DNA of 34,967 bases from Pseudomonadota bacterium (GCA_023433515.1 JAEZCN010000194.1:1-34967), one strand, 5' to 3'; positions 24,060-32,980 are shown, counted from the first letter of the stretch. Notes: generated by a model from the sequence alone, not told the origin. Made by a program: numbers and translations.

Positions 24060-25238
24060 TCAGGGGACTTCCACCGCGAGCGCCGTGGCCTCTCCGCCGC
24101 CGATGCACAGGGATGCGATGCCGCGGCCGCCGCCGCGCGCACGCAATGCGTGCACCAGCGTCGCCACGATGCGCGCGCCGGTGGCGCCGATCGGGTGACC
24201 CAGCGCGCAGGCGCCCCCGTTCACGTTGGTGCGAGCGTGATCGAATCCTACGTCGCGCATCGCCGCCATCGTCACGGCCGCGAAGGCTTCGTTGACCTCG
24301 AACAGTTTGACGTCGGCGGACTTCCAGCCCACCTGCGCGAGCAGTTTCTGGATCGCGCCGGAGGGCGCGGTCGTGAACCATTCCGGTTCCTGCGCGAAGC
24401 TCGCGTAACCCACGATCCGCGCAAGCGGCTGGAGTCCGCGGCGCGCGGCTTCTGCTTCGGACATGAGGACGGCCGCCGCGGCGCCGTCCGAGATCGAGGA
24501 CGATGACGCCGCGGTAACGGTGCCGTCCTTGCGAAACGCGGGCTTCAGAGTGGGGATCTTCGCCAGGTCCACAGTGAAAGGCGTTTCGTCCTTGTCGACG
24601 ATGGTCTCGCCCTTGCGGCCCTTGACCGTGACCGGTGTGATCTCCGCCGCGAACGCTCCCGAATTGACGGCCTTGACCGCGCGCTGCGTCGATTCGGTCG
24701 CGAACGCATCCTGTTCGGCGCGCGTGAAGGAATACTTCTGCGCCGTGTTCTCGGCGAAGCAGCCCATGAGCTGGCCGTCGAACGGGCTCTGCAGGCCGTC
24801 GTGGAACATGTGATCGAGCAGTTCGGCATTGCCCATCCGCAGGCCGGCGCGCGCCTTGGGAAGTAGATAGGGTGCGTTGCTCATCGACTCGAGGCCGCCC
24901 GCCACGGAGAGCGCGACGTCGCCGGCGCGGATCTGGTCGGCGGCCAGCATGATGGCCTTCATGCCCGAGCCGCACATCTTGTTGACCGTGGTGGCGGGCA
25001 CACCCGTGGGGATGCCGGCGCCGAGCGCCGCCTGGCGCGCGGGCGCCTGGCCGAGGCCGGCGGGCAGAACGCAGCCCATGATGACTTCCTGCACTTCGTT
25101 GCCCGCGACGCCCGCGGCGGCGAGGGCGCCCTTGATCGCGGCGGTTCCGAGTTGCGGCGCGGTCACGGGAGCGAGCACGCCCTGGAAGGCGCCGATGGGG
25201 GTGCGGGTTGCGGAAGCGATGATCACTGACTTGCTCAT
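24060..25238 (-). CDS. Acetyl-CoA C-acetyltransferase (thiolase)
   Basis: The protein has 392 aa from the ATG at 25238, with a GGAGAAAG ribosome site. It cleaves acetoacetyl-CoA to two acetyl-CoA or runs in reverse. Catalytic residues: C89 in NKMCGSGMKA, NEAFAA with the conserved Asn, GGACALGHPIGATGAR with the His, and the second Cys in SLCIGGGEA. The stretch TVTAASSSSISDGAAA is a common variant of the usual NASGxNDG loop. Length and motifs favour a short-chain biosynthetic-type thiolase that could also cleave 2-methylacetoacetyl-CoA. It is 14 bases after the TetR gene. Confidence 0.94.
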   Translation of the reverse strand: MSKSVIIASATRTPIGAFQGVLAPVTAPQLGTAAIKGALAAAGVAGNEVQEVIMGCVLPAGLGQAPARQAALGAGIPTGVPATTVNKMCGSGMKAIMLAADQIRAGDVALSVAGGLESMSNAPYLLPKARAGLRMGNAELLDHMFHDGLQSPFDGQLMGCFAENTAQKYSFTRAEQDAFATESTQRAVKAVNSGAFAAEITPVTVKGRKGETIVDKDETPFTVDLAKIPTLKPAFRKDGTVTAASSSSISDGAAAAVLMSEAEAARRGLQPLARIVGYASFAQEPEWFTTAPSGAIQKLLAQVGWKSADVKLFEVNEAFAAVTMAAMRDVGFDHARTNVNGGACALGHPIGATGARIVATLVHALRARGGGRGIASLCIGGGEATALAVEVP

Positions 25239-25252
25239 GTTTCTTTCTCCAA

Positions 25253-25915
25253 TCAATCGCGACCGCGGAGGCCCCGATTGAACACATCGATGAATTTTTC
25301 TGCGATTTCCGCGGGACGTAGCGAGGCGTCGTCGCGGTACCAGTGGCCCATCCAGTTGAGCGCGCCCGCGAGCGCGAATGCGGTCATCTTGGGGTCGCAC
25401 CCCCGGATCGAGCCATCGGCGACTCCCCCGGCGATGAGTGCGCGCATGCGCCGATCGATGCCGGCCTTGAGCTGCTTGATGCGTCTGCTCATGGCGGCGC
25501 CAAGGTGCTGATCCTCCGCGCGCAGCATGCACCACCCGAAGTCGCCAACAATGGCGGCGGCGTAGCCGCGGATGAAGGCGAACAGGCGTTCGCGCGCGGG
25601 TCCTTCCGCCTTTTCGCAGGCATCGAGCGTCGCCGTGATCTGGTCGAGCCCGGCCCGGAAACATTCGAACAGGATGGCCTCCTTGTTCGGCACGTACAGG
25701 TATAGCGTCGGCTTGGTCACCTCGAGGCTGGCCGCAAGGTCGTCCAGCGAGGTGTTGTGGTAGCCGCGCGTGCTGAAAGCCCGTGCCGCGGCAAGGATCA
25801 CCGCCTCGCGCTTGAGCGCGTGGTGCTCGCGCAGGCGCCGCCGGGCGGCCCAGGGGGAGGGCCTGGCCGCGGTTGTTGCCTTGCGGGATCGAGCACGGGG
25901 GGCGGGGGTGGCCAT
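25253..25915 (-). CDS. TetR family transcriptional regulator
   Basis: The protein has 220 aa from the ATG at 25915. An Ala/Pro/Arg-rich extension (about residues 1-35) precedes the TetR DNA-binding domain: REAVILAAARAFSTRGYHNTSLDDLAASLEVTKPTLYLYVPNKEAILFECF. The C-terminal helical domain would bind the inducer, probably an acyl-CoA given the neighbours (inference). It heads the thiolase-SDR-ETF-QO-zapE run and is divergent from icmF. The 44-base gap contains two copies of a TTAC...GGTAA palindrome, so it very likely autoregulates and controls icmF. Confidence 0.9.
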   Translation of the reverse strand: MATPAPRARSRKATTAARPSPWAARRRLREHHALKREAVILAAARAFSTRGYHNTSLDDLAASLEVTKPTLYLYVPNKEAILFECFRAGLDQITATLDACEKAEGPARERLFAFIRGYAAAIVGDFGWCMLRAEDQHLGAAMSRRIKQLKAGIDRRMRALIAGGVADGSIRGCDPKMTAFALAGALNWMGHWYRDDASLRPAEIAEKFIDVFNRGLRGRD

Positions 25916-25921
25916 GGGTGT

Positions 25922-25957
25922 GTTACTCTCCGGTAACAAATCTTACCAGCCGGTAAC
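25922..25957. promoter_or_regulatory. Two tandem TetR-type operator palindromes in the 44-bp divergent gap
   Basis: Site 1 is GTTACTCTCCGGTAAC (25922-25937, outer arms GTTAC/GTAAC). Site 2 is CTTACCAGCCGGTAAC (25942-25957, arms TTACC/GGTAA). The shared half-site CCGGTAACA repeats at an exact 20-base step (25930 and 25950), about two helix turns, so two dimers would bind one DNA face. Site 2 ends two bases before the icmF ATG. The gap is too short for two independent promoters and leaders, so transcripts must begin very near or inside the operators. Confidence 0.75.
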
Positions 25958-25959
25958 AT

Positions 25960-28900
25960 ATGAAGCCACCAGAGACGGGCAGGCCGCTGAGATTCGTTTC
26001 CGCCGCTTCGCTCTTCGACGGCCACGACGCCGCGATCAACATGATCCGCCGGCTGCTGCAGTCGGGCGGCGCCGAGCTCGTGCACCTCGGCCACAACCGC
26101 AGCGTCGACGACATCGTGCGCGCGGCGATCGCCGAGGACGCCGATGCGATCGCGGTGAGCAGCTACCAGGGCGGCCACAACGAATATTTCCGTTACATGA
26201 TCGACGTGCTGCGCGAGCGTGGCGCCTCGCACATCAAGGTCGTGGTCGGCGGCGGCGGCACGATTTCGCCCGAGGAGATCGCCGCGCTCGAAAGTTATGG
26301 CGTCACGAAGATCTATACGCCCGAGGACGGGCGGCGGCTCGGTCTCAACGGCATGATCGAGGACGTTTTCACGCGGGTCGGCCAGCGGCCGGCGCGCGAA
26401 CCGGTGATGAACGTTCCGCGCGCGGACGATCATCGCGCGATCGCCCGCGCGATCACACTGCTGGAGGAAGGCGGTACCGGCAGCGGCGCCGATGCCGACG
26501 ATCTGCGCCGGTCGATCAGCGAACGCGTGACGGGACAGCCCGTCGCGCCCGTCATCGGCATGACCGGCACCGGCGGCGCTGGCAAGAGCTCGCTGCTCGA
26601 CGAGCTGCTGCTGCGGTTCCTGCGCCAGTTCCCCGAACGCAAGGTCGCGGTGGTCGCGGTCGATCCGACGCGGCGCCGCTCGGGCGGTGCATTACTCGGC
26701 GACCGCATCCGGATGAATTCCCTCGCGGCGCCCAACGTGTTCATGCGTTCGCTCGCGACCCGCCGGCAACATCTCGCGACCAGCGCCGTCCTCGCGGACG
26801 TCATCGCGCTCTACCGCGCGGCCGGCTTCGATCTCATCGTCGTGGAAACCGCCGGCATCGGGCAGAGCGACACCGAGATCGTCGATCTCGCCGACGTGCC
26901 GCTGTACGTGATGACCGCGGAATACGGCGCCGCGAGCCAGCTCGAGAAGATCGACATGCTCGACTTCGCGGACATGGTCGTGCTGAACAAGTTCGAGAAG
27001 CGCGGCGCCGACGACGCGCTGCGCGACGTGCGCAAGCAGTGGCGCCGCAATCATCCCGACCGCGCGCGCGTGCCGGATGCCGAGGTGCCGGTATTCCCGA
27101 CCATCGCGAGCCGCTTCAACGATCCCGGCGTGAACCGCCTGTTCTTCGCGCTGGCGGCCGCGCTCGACGCGGAGTCCGGCACGCAGGGCCGCTGGACGAC
27201 GCACGACGGCGCGCCGCTCACGCCGCTTCCGGTCGAGTTCCGCACGCGCGATCCGCTCATTCCCGCGGGACGCTCGCGTTACCTTGCCGACATCGCCGCC
27301 GCGGGGCGCGCCGCGCACACGCGCAGTTCCGCGAGCGTCCAGGCCGCGCAGCGCGCGCAGGGCCTGTACGTCGCATTGCAGACGCTGGGCGATCCCGAAC
27401 TGCCCGCGCCACTGGCGCCGGCGCCGCAGGACGCCGACGAGAAATTCTCCGCGCTGCGGGCGGCCTACAACCAGGCGCTCGAGGAAATCGGCGCGGAAGG
27501 CCTCGCGGCGCTGCGTGCCTGGCCCGAGCGCGAGCGCGGCGTCGCCGCGCCCGAATATTCGTACACGGTGCGCGGCCGCGAGGTGCGCGGCTCCAACTAC
27601 ACCGAGTCGCTGAGCCACAGCCAGATTCCCAAGCTCGCGCCGCCGAAATTCCCGGGATGGGGCGAGATGCTGCGGTTCCTGCAGTCGGAAAACCTGCCCG
27701 GCGCGTACCCGTACACGGGCGGCGTGTATCCGTATCGTCGCGAGGAAGAGGATCCCACGCGCATGTTCGCGGGCGAGGGCGCGCCCGAGCGGACCAACCG
27801 GCGCTTCCACTACCTCGCAAGCGGACACGACGCGACGAGGCTATCCACCGCATTCGACTCGACGACGCTGTACGGCGAAGACCCCGACACGCGCCCGGAC
27901 ATCTTCGGGCGCACCGGCAATTCCGGCGTCTCGATCGCGGCGCTCGACGACATGAAGAAACTCTACTCGGGCTTCGACCTGTGCAAGCCGTCGACCTCGG
28001 TCTCGATGACGATCAACGGCCCGGCGCCGATGATCCTCGCGATGTTCATGAACACCGCGATCGACCAGCGCGTCGAACGCCACCTGCGCGAGGCGGGACG
28101 CTGGGGCGAAGTCGAAGCGGCGCTCGCGCGCAAATTCGGCGACGGCGGCGCGCCACGTTATCGCGGTGATCTTCCGCCGGGACACGACGGCAGCGGTCTC
28201 GGTCTGCTCGGCACCAGCGGCCGCGAACTCGTCTCGCTCGGCGTGTTGCGCGCGGCGGAATACGACACGCTGCGCGCCGAGGCGCTGACCCGCGTGCGTG
28301 GCACCGTTCAGGCCGACATCCTCAAGGAGGACCAGGCGCAGAACACCTGCATTTTCTCGACCGAGTTCGCGCTGCGCATGATGGGAGACGTGCAGCAGTT
28401 CTTCAGCGAAAACGAGGTGCGCAATTTCTACTCGGTGTCGATCTCGGGTTATCACATCGCCGAGGCGGGCGCGAATCCGATCACGCAGCTCGCCTTCACG
28501 CTCGCCAATGGCTTCACCATCGTCGAGTACTACCTGGCGCGCGGCATGAAGATCGACGAGTTCGCGCCGAACCTCTCGTTCTTCTTCTCGAACGGCATGG
28601 ACGCCGAGTACGCCGTGATCGGCCGCGTGGCGCGACGCATCTGGGCGCGCGCGATGAAGGAGCTGTACAAGGCCGGCCCGCGCAGCCAGATGCTCAAGTA
28701 CCACATCCAGACGTCGGGCCGGAGCCTGCACGCGCGCGAAATCCAGTTCAACGACATCCGCACGACGCTGCAGGCGATGTACGCGCTGTTCGACAACTGC
28801 AACTCGCTGCACACCAATGCATACGACGAGGCCCTGACGACTCCGACCGAGGAGAGCGTGCGGCGCGCGGTCGCGATCCAGCTGATCATCAACCGCGAGC

Positions 28901-29400
28901 TCGGGCTCAACAAGATCCAGAATCCCTGGCAGGGTTCGTTCGCCATCGAGGCGCTGACCGATCTCGTCGAGGAGGCCGTGTACAAGGAGTTCGAGTCGCT
29001 CGCCGAACGCGGCGGCGTGCTCGGCGCAATGGAAACGATGTACCAGCGCGGCAAGATCCAGGAAGAATCGCTGCACTACGAGACCCGCAAGCACGATGGT
29101 AGTTTGCCCATCGTCGGGGTGAACACCTTTCTCGATTCTCGCGATGCGAGCGGCGATCACGCCGCCTCGCCGCTGTTCCGCGCGTCCGAGGAGGAGCAGC
29201 ACGCGCAGGTCGCGGCGGTGCAGGAGTTCCAGCGGCGCAATTCAGCCGCGGCGCCTGAGGCGCTGCGTCGGCTGCAGGCGGTGGCGGCGTCCGGCGGGAA
29301 CACGTTCGCGGAGCTGCTCGAGACCGTGCAGGTGTGCTCGCTCGGCCAGATCAGTCACGCGCTGTACGAAGTGGGTGGGCAGTACCGCCGGCACATGTAG
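25960..29400 (+). CDS. icmF: Fused isobutyryl-CoA mutase IcmF
   Basis: The protein has 1146 aa. It joins three parts: a B12-binding domain (residues 1-150, SLFDGHDAAI with the cobalt-ligand His22), a MeaI-like GTPase chaperone (Walker A GTGGAGKSS near residue 204, later NKFEKRG) and the substrate-binding mutase barrel (about 550-1146). The two residues that separate IcmF from methylmalonyl-CoA mutase are visible: F603 in RMFAGEG, where methylmalonyl mutase has Tyr, and Q794 in AQNTCIF, where it has Arg. It should interconvert isobutyryl-CoA and n-butyryl-CoA; relatives also act on isovaleryl/pivalyl-CoA. No Shine-Dalgarno sequence is present before the ATG, which follows the operator directly. 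It is divergent from the TetR gene. Confidence 0.95.
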   Translation: MKPPETGRPLRFVSAASLFDGHDAAINMIRRLLQSGGAELVHLGHNRSVDDIVRAAIAEDADAIAVSSYQGGHNEYFRYMIDVLRERGASHIKVVVGGGGTISPEEIAALESYGVTKIYTPEDGRRLGLNGMIEDVFTRVGQRPAREPVMNVPRADDHRAIARAITLLEEGGTGSGADADDLRRSISERVTGQPVAPVIGMTGTGGAGKSSLLDELLLRFLRQFPERKVAVVAVDPTRRRSGGALLGDRIRMNSLAAPNVFMRSLATRRQHLATSAVLADVIALYRAAGFDLIVVETAGIGQSDTEIVDLADVPLYVMTAEYGAASQLEKIDMLDFADMVVLNKFEKRGADDALRDVRKQWRRNHPDRARVPDAEVPVFPTIASRFNDPGVNRLFFALAAALDAESGTQGRWTTHDGAPLTPLPVEFRTRDPLIPAGRSRYLADIAAAGRAAHTRSSASVQAAQRAQGLYVALQTLGDPELPAPLAPAPQDADEKFSALRAAYNQALEEIGAEGLAALRAWPERERGVAAPEYSYTVRGREVRGSNYTESLSHSQIPKLAPPKFPGWGEMLRFLQSENLPGAYPYTGGVYPYRREEEDPTRMFAGEGAPERTNRRFHYLASGHDATRLSTAFDSTTLYGEDPDTRPDIFGRTGNSGVSIAALDDMKKLYSGFDLCKPSTSVSMTINGPAPMILAMFMNTAIDQRVERHLREAGRWGEVEAALARKFGDGGAPRYRGDLPPGHDGSGLGLLGTSGRELVSLGVLRAAEYDTLRAEALTRVRGTVQADILKEDQAQNTCIFSTEFALRMMGDVQQFFSENEVRNFYSVSISGYHIAEAGANPITQLAFTLANGFTIVEYYLARGMKIDEFAPNLSFFFSNGMDAEYAVIGRVARRIWARAMKELYKAGPRSQMLKYHIQTSGRSLHAREIQFNDIRTTLQAMYALFDNCNSLHTNAYDEALTTPTEESVRRAVAIQLIINRELGLNKIQNPWQGSFAIEALTDLVEEAVYKEFESLAERGGVLGAMETMYQRGKIQEESLHYETRKHDGSLPIVGVNTFLDSRDASGDHAASPLFRASEEEQHAQVAAVQEFQRRNSAAAPEALRRLQAVAASGGNTFAELLETVQVCSLGQISHALYEVGGQYRRHM

Positions 29401-29417
29401 CGTGCCGGCGGCGCTAT

Positions 29418-30071
29418 CTATTCGCGCGAAAACCTGTCGATTTCCGCGAGCGCGGAGCGCGCCCTCTCGATGCTGTTGTTCCTGAGCACGCGGTCCAGCC
29501 AGGCACCGAGTCGTCCCCCGCGGCGCGCCCGGCGATGCAGTGCGATGAATCCGACGACCGCGGCAACGGACACGAGGACGTTCACGATCACGATGCCCGG
29601 AGCGCGCGCCCACAGATCGACGCCTGCAATCGACATTGCACCCGCCACGAGCGCCGCCGGCCAGGCGAGCCACGCGCCCAGCCACAACCAGCCGAAACTG
29701 CGGACCTCCCATGCGTGCAGCAGCGCGAGATAGCGCTGCATCTCGATCACCGGCTGCGCGAAGTTGATGCGTGCGACGATCAGCAGCTGCACGACTCCCG
29801 CGATCACGATCCCAAGCCCTCCCAGATGCAGCACGATTCCCGAGATCAGCGCGCTCGGGGTGTCGAGATGCATCGACCAGAAGCGCGCGCAGACGCTCAC
29901 CAGCCAGCCGCCCGCCGCGATATTGATCAAGGCCCCGATGAGCACCGGCAGCAGCCGCCAGCGCGCCTTGCGCGTCTGGTTGTCGGTGACGAGCGAGAGA
30001 TTGATCGAGGCAAGCTGGTTCATGCGCCGGTCGACGCTCTGCCAGGATGCCTTCAGGTCATCGAGTTCCAT
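29418..30071 (-). CDS. Membrane protein paired with an ECF sigma factor
   Basis: The protein has 217 aa. The first 38 residues are soluble and charged (MELDDLKASWQSVDRRMNQL...), followed by four hydrophobic segments: about 40-62, 75-100, 125-150 and 158-178. A basic, helical tail (about 180-217) ends the protein. I do not recognise a named family. Its start lies 14 bases inside the ECF sigma gene, the position where anti-sigma factors are usually encoded, but it lacks the zinc-binding HxxxCxxC motif of common anti-sigma domains. A regulatory partnership with the sigma factor is plausible but only inferred. It converges with icmF across a 17-base gap. Confidence 0.8.
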   Translation of the reverse strand: MELDDLKASWQSVDRRMNQLASINLSLVTDNQTRKARWRLLPVLIGALINIAAGGWLVSVCARFWSMHLDTPSALISGIVLHLGGLGIVIAGVVQLLIVARINFAQPVIEMQRYLALLHAWEVRSFGWLWLGAWLAWPAALVAGAMSIAGVDLWARAPGIVIVNVLVSVAAVVGFIALHRRARRGGRLGAWLDRVLRNNSIERARSALAEIDRFSRE

Positions 30072-30594
30072 GATGTTTCTCCGCGTAAGTGCGTAGCCGT
30101 TCTTTCAGCCGGCCGATCTTGGTGGTCAGACTGGTTTCGCTCACGCCGAGGATTTCGGACATCTCGGCATAGGAGTGTTCTTCGAGGTACAGCAGCAGGA
30201 CGGCGCGGTTGAGCGGTTCCTGCGAGTCGATGAAGCCGCGCAGGATGCGTTGGCGCTCATCCCCTTCCGGATCGTCGGCGCCGGCCTCGGCTTCCGGCTC
30301 GTGCACTTCCGGATCGAAAGGCACGGAATGTCTACGGCGCGGCGCCTCGGTGCGCAGCCACGAGATCGCGACGTTGAGCGCGATGCGATACATCCACGTG
30401 GAGAACCGTCGCGAACGGTCGTAGTCGGGAAACGCGCGCCATACCTGCGCCGCGATCTCCTGCGCGAGATCCTGCGCATCGGCGGTGCCGCGGGCGTACA
30501 TGTGGACGACCTTCAGGACGAGGCGGCGGTGCTCCAGCAGGAGCGCCGTGAACTCGTCCCGGGCTTCGGCTTTCATGGCGGTGGACTGTTGCAT
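30058..30594 (-). CDS. ECF-type RNA polymerase sigma factor
   Basis: The protein has 178 aa from the ATG at 30594; starts at 30636 (GTG) and 30576 (ATG) are possible and none has a strong ribosome site. Region 2: LLLEHRRLVLKVVHMYARGTADAQDLAQEIAAQVWRAFPDYDRSRRFSTWMYRIALNVAISWLR, which binds the -10 element. A short acidic linker follows. Region 4: LNRAVLLLYLEEHSYAEMSEILGVSETSLTTKIGRLKERL, which binds the -35 element. Sigma-70 regions 1 and 3 are absent, as expected for this class. It overlaps the downstream membrane-protein gene by 14 bases and lies 55 bases after another membrane-protein gene. The signal it responds to is unknown. Confidence 0.92.
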   Translation of the reverse strand: MQQSTAMKAEARDEFTALLLEHRRLVLKVVHMYARGTADAQDLAQEIAAQVWRAFPDYDRSRRFSTWMYRIALNVAISWLRTEAPRRRHSVPFDPEVHEPEAEAGADDPEGDERQRILRGFIDSQEPLNRAVLLLYLEEHSYAEMSEILGVSETSLTTKIGRLKERLRTYAEKHHGTR

Positions 30595-30649
30595 GGCTTC
30601 TGCCGGGATGATTCGCGGCAGAAGGCGCAATGTCACACCGGCGTTGCGA

Positions 30650-31090
30650 CTATCTCAGAACTCCACGCTTGCCCATGCGCCAGGCGTAGAAGGTGAGGAG
30701 CGCGAGCACCACGAAGATGACTCCGCTCGCGATCGCCATCTGCGAGCCCATGACCTTGCCGCCGTCGGTCAGGATATAGGTGTGGAGCAGGCTGATCACG
30801 AAGGCGACGAGTGACACGAGGAATACCGGCGCGGCGAGCTTGCGGCGCAACAGCAGGAGCACCGAGGCGAGCAGGGCGCCGAAGACACCAACCGCCCAGA
30901 CCACGGTCATCCATCCCGGCATCCGCAGGTACTGATCGATCTGCTCGGGTGTCATGCCGGCTTTCGCCATGTAATCCGCGCCCTGCGACATGGACATCAC
31001 GAAATCGAACACGCCGATGCTGTTGAAGAGCACGGCGAGCACGCCGACCACCCAGATATGCCACGGAGTCTTGTTAGTCAGTTCGGCCAT
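30650..31090 (-). CDS. Small four-helix membrane protein of unknown function
   Basis: The protein has 146 aa with hydrophobic segments at about residues 10-32, 60-82, 88-108 and 115-137, and short loops. There is an AAGGAG ribosome site a few bases before the ATG. A GMTPEQIDQYLRMPGW loop connects the first two helices. I do not recognise a characterised family. It lies 11 bases after the plsC-like gene and 55 bases before the ECF sigma gene on the same strand, so it may share their transcript. Confidence 0.8.
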   Translation of the reverse strand: MAELTNKTPWHIWVVGVLAVLFNSIGVFDFVMSMSQGADYMAKAGMTPEQIDQYLRMPGWMTVVWAVGVFGALLASVLLLLRRKLAAPVFLVSLVAFVISLLHTYILTDGGKVMGSQMAIASGVIFVVLALLTFYAWRMGKRGVLR

Positions 31091-31101
31091 TGTTGTTCTC
31101 C

Positions 31102-31887
31102 TTATCCGCCGGTACCGGTGCCGCGCTCACACAGATCGGGCTCCCCCAGTTGCGTGAGGATGGCCGCGCGCGACGCGTCGCGCAACTGAAGCGCCGGATC
31201 GAGTTCCTGCGAGGCGGGAACCGGGAGAATGGGCTCACCGTAGCGCACTTCTATCAACCCGGGTCGCGGCAGGATGCGCGTCGCTGGCATGTTGCGCCGC
31301 GTCCCGAGGATCACCGCGGGCACGACCGGACACACCGCGCGCGCCGCGATCGCGAAAGCGCCAGTGTGGAATTTCCCCAGTCCCACCTCGCTCGTGAACG
31401 TGCCTTCGGGAAAGAACACGAGCGAGTGACCGCTGGCGGCGGTGCGCAGGACGCGCCGCGCGTCGGCCGCGCCCTTGTGCCGGTCGAAGCGCTCGACGAA
31501 TTCCGAGCCTATCCGCCGCAGCAGCAGGCTCGCGCCCGGTACGCCGTCCATTTCGCGCTTGATCACGAAGCCGAAGCGCGGGGGCAGGGCGGCGGTCATG
31601 ACGACACCGTCCAGGTAGCTCGCGTGATTGGCGACGACGACGCACTGGGTCGGCGGGATGTTCTCGAGGCCGCGGACGCGCAGCGGCATGCCCGCGAGCA
31701 GGAAGTAGGTTCTTGCTGCGATGCGTGCGAAGCCACGGCGCATGGCAAGCGTCGGCAGCACCAGGACTGCCACCAGCGACACCGATCCCACGACGGCGAA
31801 GAGCGCCACGGCATACACGCCGTAGACGAATCGCAGGGGCACGGAGACGATAGCCGGCCAGGGAGCTGGAGACGCATTCGAACTCAT
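31102..31887 (-). CDS. PlsC-like 1-acyl-sn-glycerol-3-phosphate acyltransferase
   Basis: The protein has 261 aa. The N-terminal hydrophobic region (about residues 14-48) anchors it to the inner membrane. Acyltransferase motifs: NHASYLDG (HX4D, H88 and D93), FGFVIKREM (motif II), FFPEGTF (about 158-164, phosphate binding) and a PAVILG-type motif IV. It should acylate a lysophosphatidic acid or a related lipid. It could be the housekeeping PlsC or a lyso-ornithine/lyso-lipid acyltransferase; the sequence alone does not settle this. It is divergent from xerD. Confidence 0.87.
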   Translation of the reverse strand: MSSNASPAPWPAIVSVPLRFVYGVYAVALFAVVGSVSLVAVLVLPTLAMRRGFARIAARTYFLLAGMPLRVRGLENIPPTQCVVVANHASYLDGVVMTAALPPRFGFVIKREMDGVPGASLLLRRIGSEFVERFDRHKGAADARRVLRTAASGHSLVFFPEGTFTSEVGLGKFHTGAFAIAARAVCPVVPAVILGTRRNMPATRILPRPGLIEVRYGEPILPVPASQELDPALQLRDASRAAILTQLGEPDLCERGTGTGG

Positions 31888-32047
31888 GCGCGGCTTTCTG
31901 GATGTTCCGTGGCGCGAATCATGTGAACTGGTTCTCTTTATGTTAATGGTTTTCCCGAGCTGTGAAGGTCATCACGCCCTCGACGGACTGCCCGTCTCCA
32001 TACTGGCGCGAAGCGTTAATCCGCATACGTATCAAGGCAGCCACGAC

Positions 32048-32980
32048 TTGGTCAAACAAGCTACAGCGCAGAACGAAGTTCACGCCGCAGACACCGCCGA
32101 TGCCACCGTTTCGAAGTTTCTCGACGCGGTCTGGATGGAGCGCGGGCTGTCAGCGAACACGCTTGCCGCGTATCGCGCCGATCTGACGGCGCTCGCGCGC
32201 TGGCTGGCGGAGCGCGGCACGCCGATCATCGAGACCACGCGCGCGGACCTGCTCGGATTCATCGCGTATCGCGTGGAGGCCGGCGCACGTCCCCGTTCGA
32301 CCGCGCGGCAGCTTTCGTCTTTCCGCCGCTTCTTCCGGTACTTCGTGCGCGAGGGCGTGATCCGCGACGATCCGACCGCGCAGATCGCGATGCCGAAGAT
32401 CGGCCGCTCGCTGCCGAAGTCGCTCACCGAGGAAGAAGTCGAGTCACTGCTCGGCGCGCCGGCCATTTCCGATCCGCTGGGTCACCGCGACCGCACGATG
32501 CTCGAGGTGCTCTACGCCACGGGCCTGCGCGTCTCGGAGCTCGTGAATCTCAAGTACAACCAGATCAACACCAACCAGGGTGTCATCCGGATCATGGGCA
32601 AGGGCAATCGCGAGCGACTCATTCCGCTCGGCGAGGAAGCCGTGCGCTGGCTGACGGACTTCGTGCGCGCGCCGCGCAGCGAGATCCTGCTCGACCGCAC
32701 CACCGACTATCTTTTCCCGACGCGCCGCGGCGATCGCATGACGCGCCAGGCCTTCTGGCACATCATCAAGCGTTACGCGCGCAAGGCGGCGATCGACAAG
32801 GAACTGTCGCCGCACACGCTGCGTCACGCGTTCGCGACACACCTGCTCAATCACGGCGCCGATCTGCGCGTGGTGCAGATGCTGCTGGGTCATTCGGACC
32901 TTTCGACCACGCAGATCTACACGCACGTCGCGCGCGAGCGCATGAAAGAGCTGCACGGGACTCACCACCCGCGCGGATGA
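32048..32980 (+). CDS. xerD: Site-specific tyrosine recombinase XerD
   Basis: The protein has 310 aa from the TTG at 32048, chosen because this gives the family N-terminus (VSKFLDAVWMERGLSANTLAAYRADL) with AAGG ten bases upstream; the open frame extends to 31886 but that part is not XerD-like. It resolves chromosome dimers at dif with XerC and FtsK. All catalytic residues are present: R161, K185, H256, R259, H282 and the nucleophile Y291. They are spaced as in E. coli XerD, with about 12 extra N-terminal residues. The 160 bases upstream hold an AT-rich patch (about 31925-31950) that is a likely promoter region. dsbC follows, the same order as in many gammaproteobacteria, supporting xerD over xerC. 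Confidence 0.93.
   Translation: MVKQATAQNEVHAADTADATVSKFLDAVWMERGLSANTLAAYRADLTALARWLAERGTPIIETTRADLLGFIAYRVEAGARPRSTARQLSSFRRFFRYFVREGVIRDDPTAQIAMPKIGRSLPKSLTEEEVESLLGAPAISDPLGHRDRTMLEVLYATGLRVSELVNLKYNQINTNQGVIRIMGKGNRERLIPLGEEAVRWLTDFVRAPRSEILLDRTTDYLFPTRRGDRMTRQAFWHIIKRYARKAAIDKELSPHTLRHAFATHLLNHGADLRVVQMLLGHSDLSTTQIYTHVARERMKELHGTHHPRG

Noticed and set aside
25770..28169. Long plus-strand frame that overlaps the icmF gene in another frame
   Set aside because: It is an Arg-rich translation of the second reading frame of icmF, which has strong domain evidence in its own frame.
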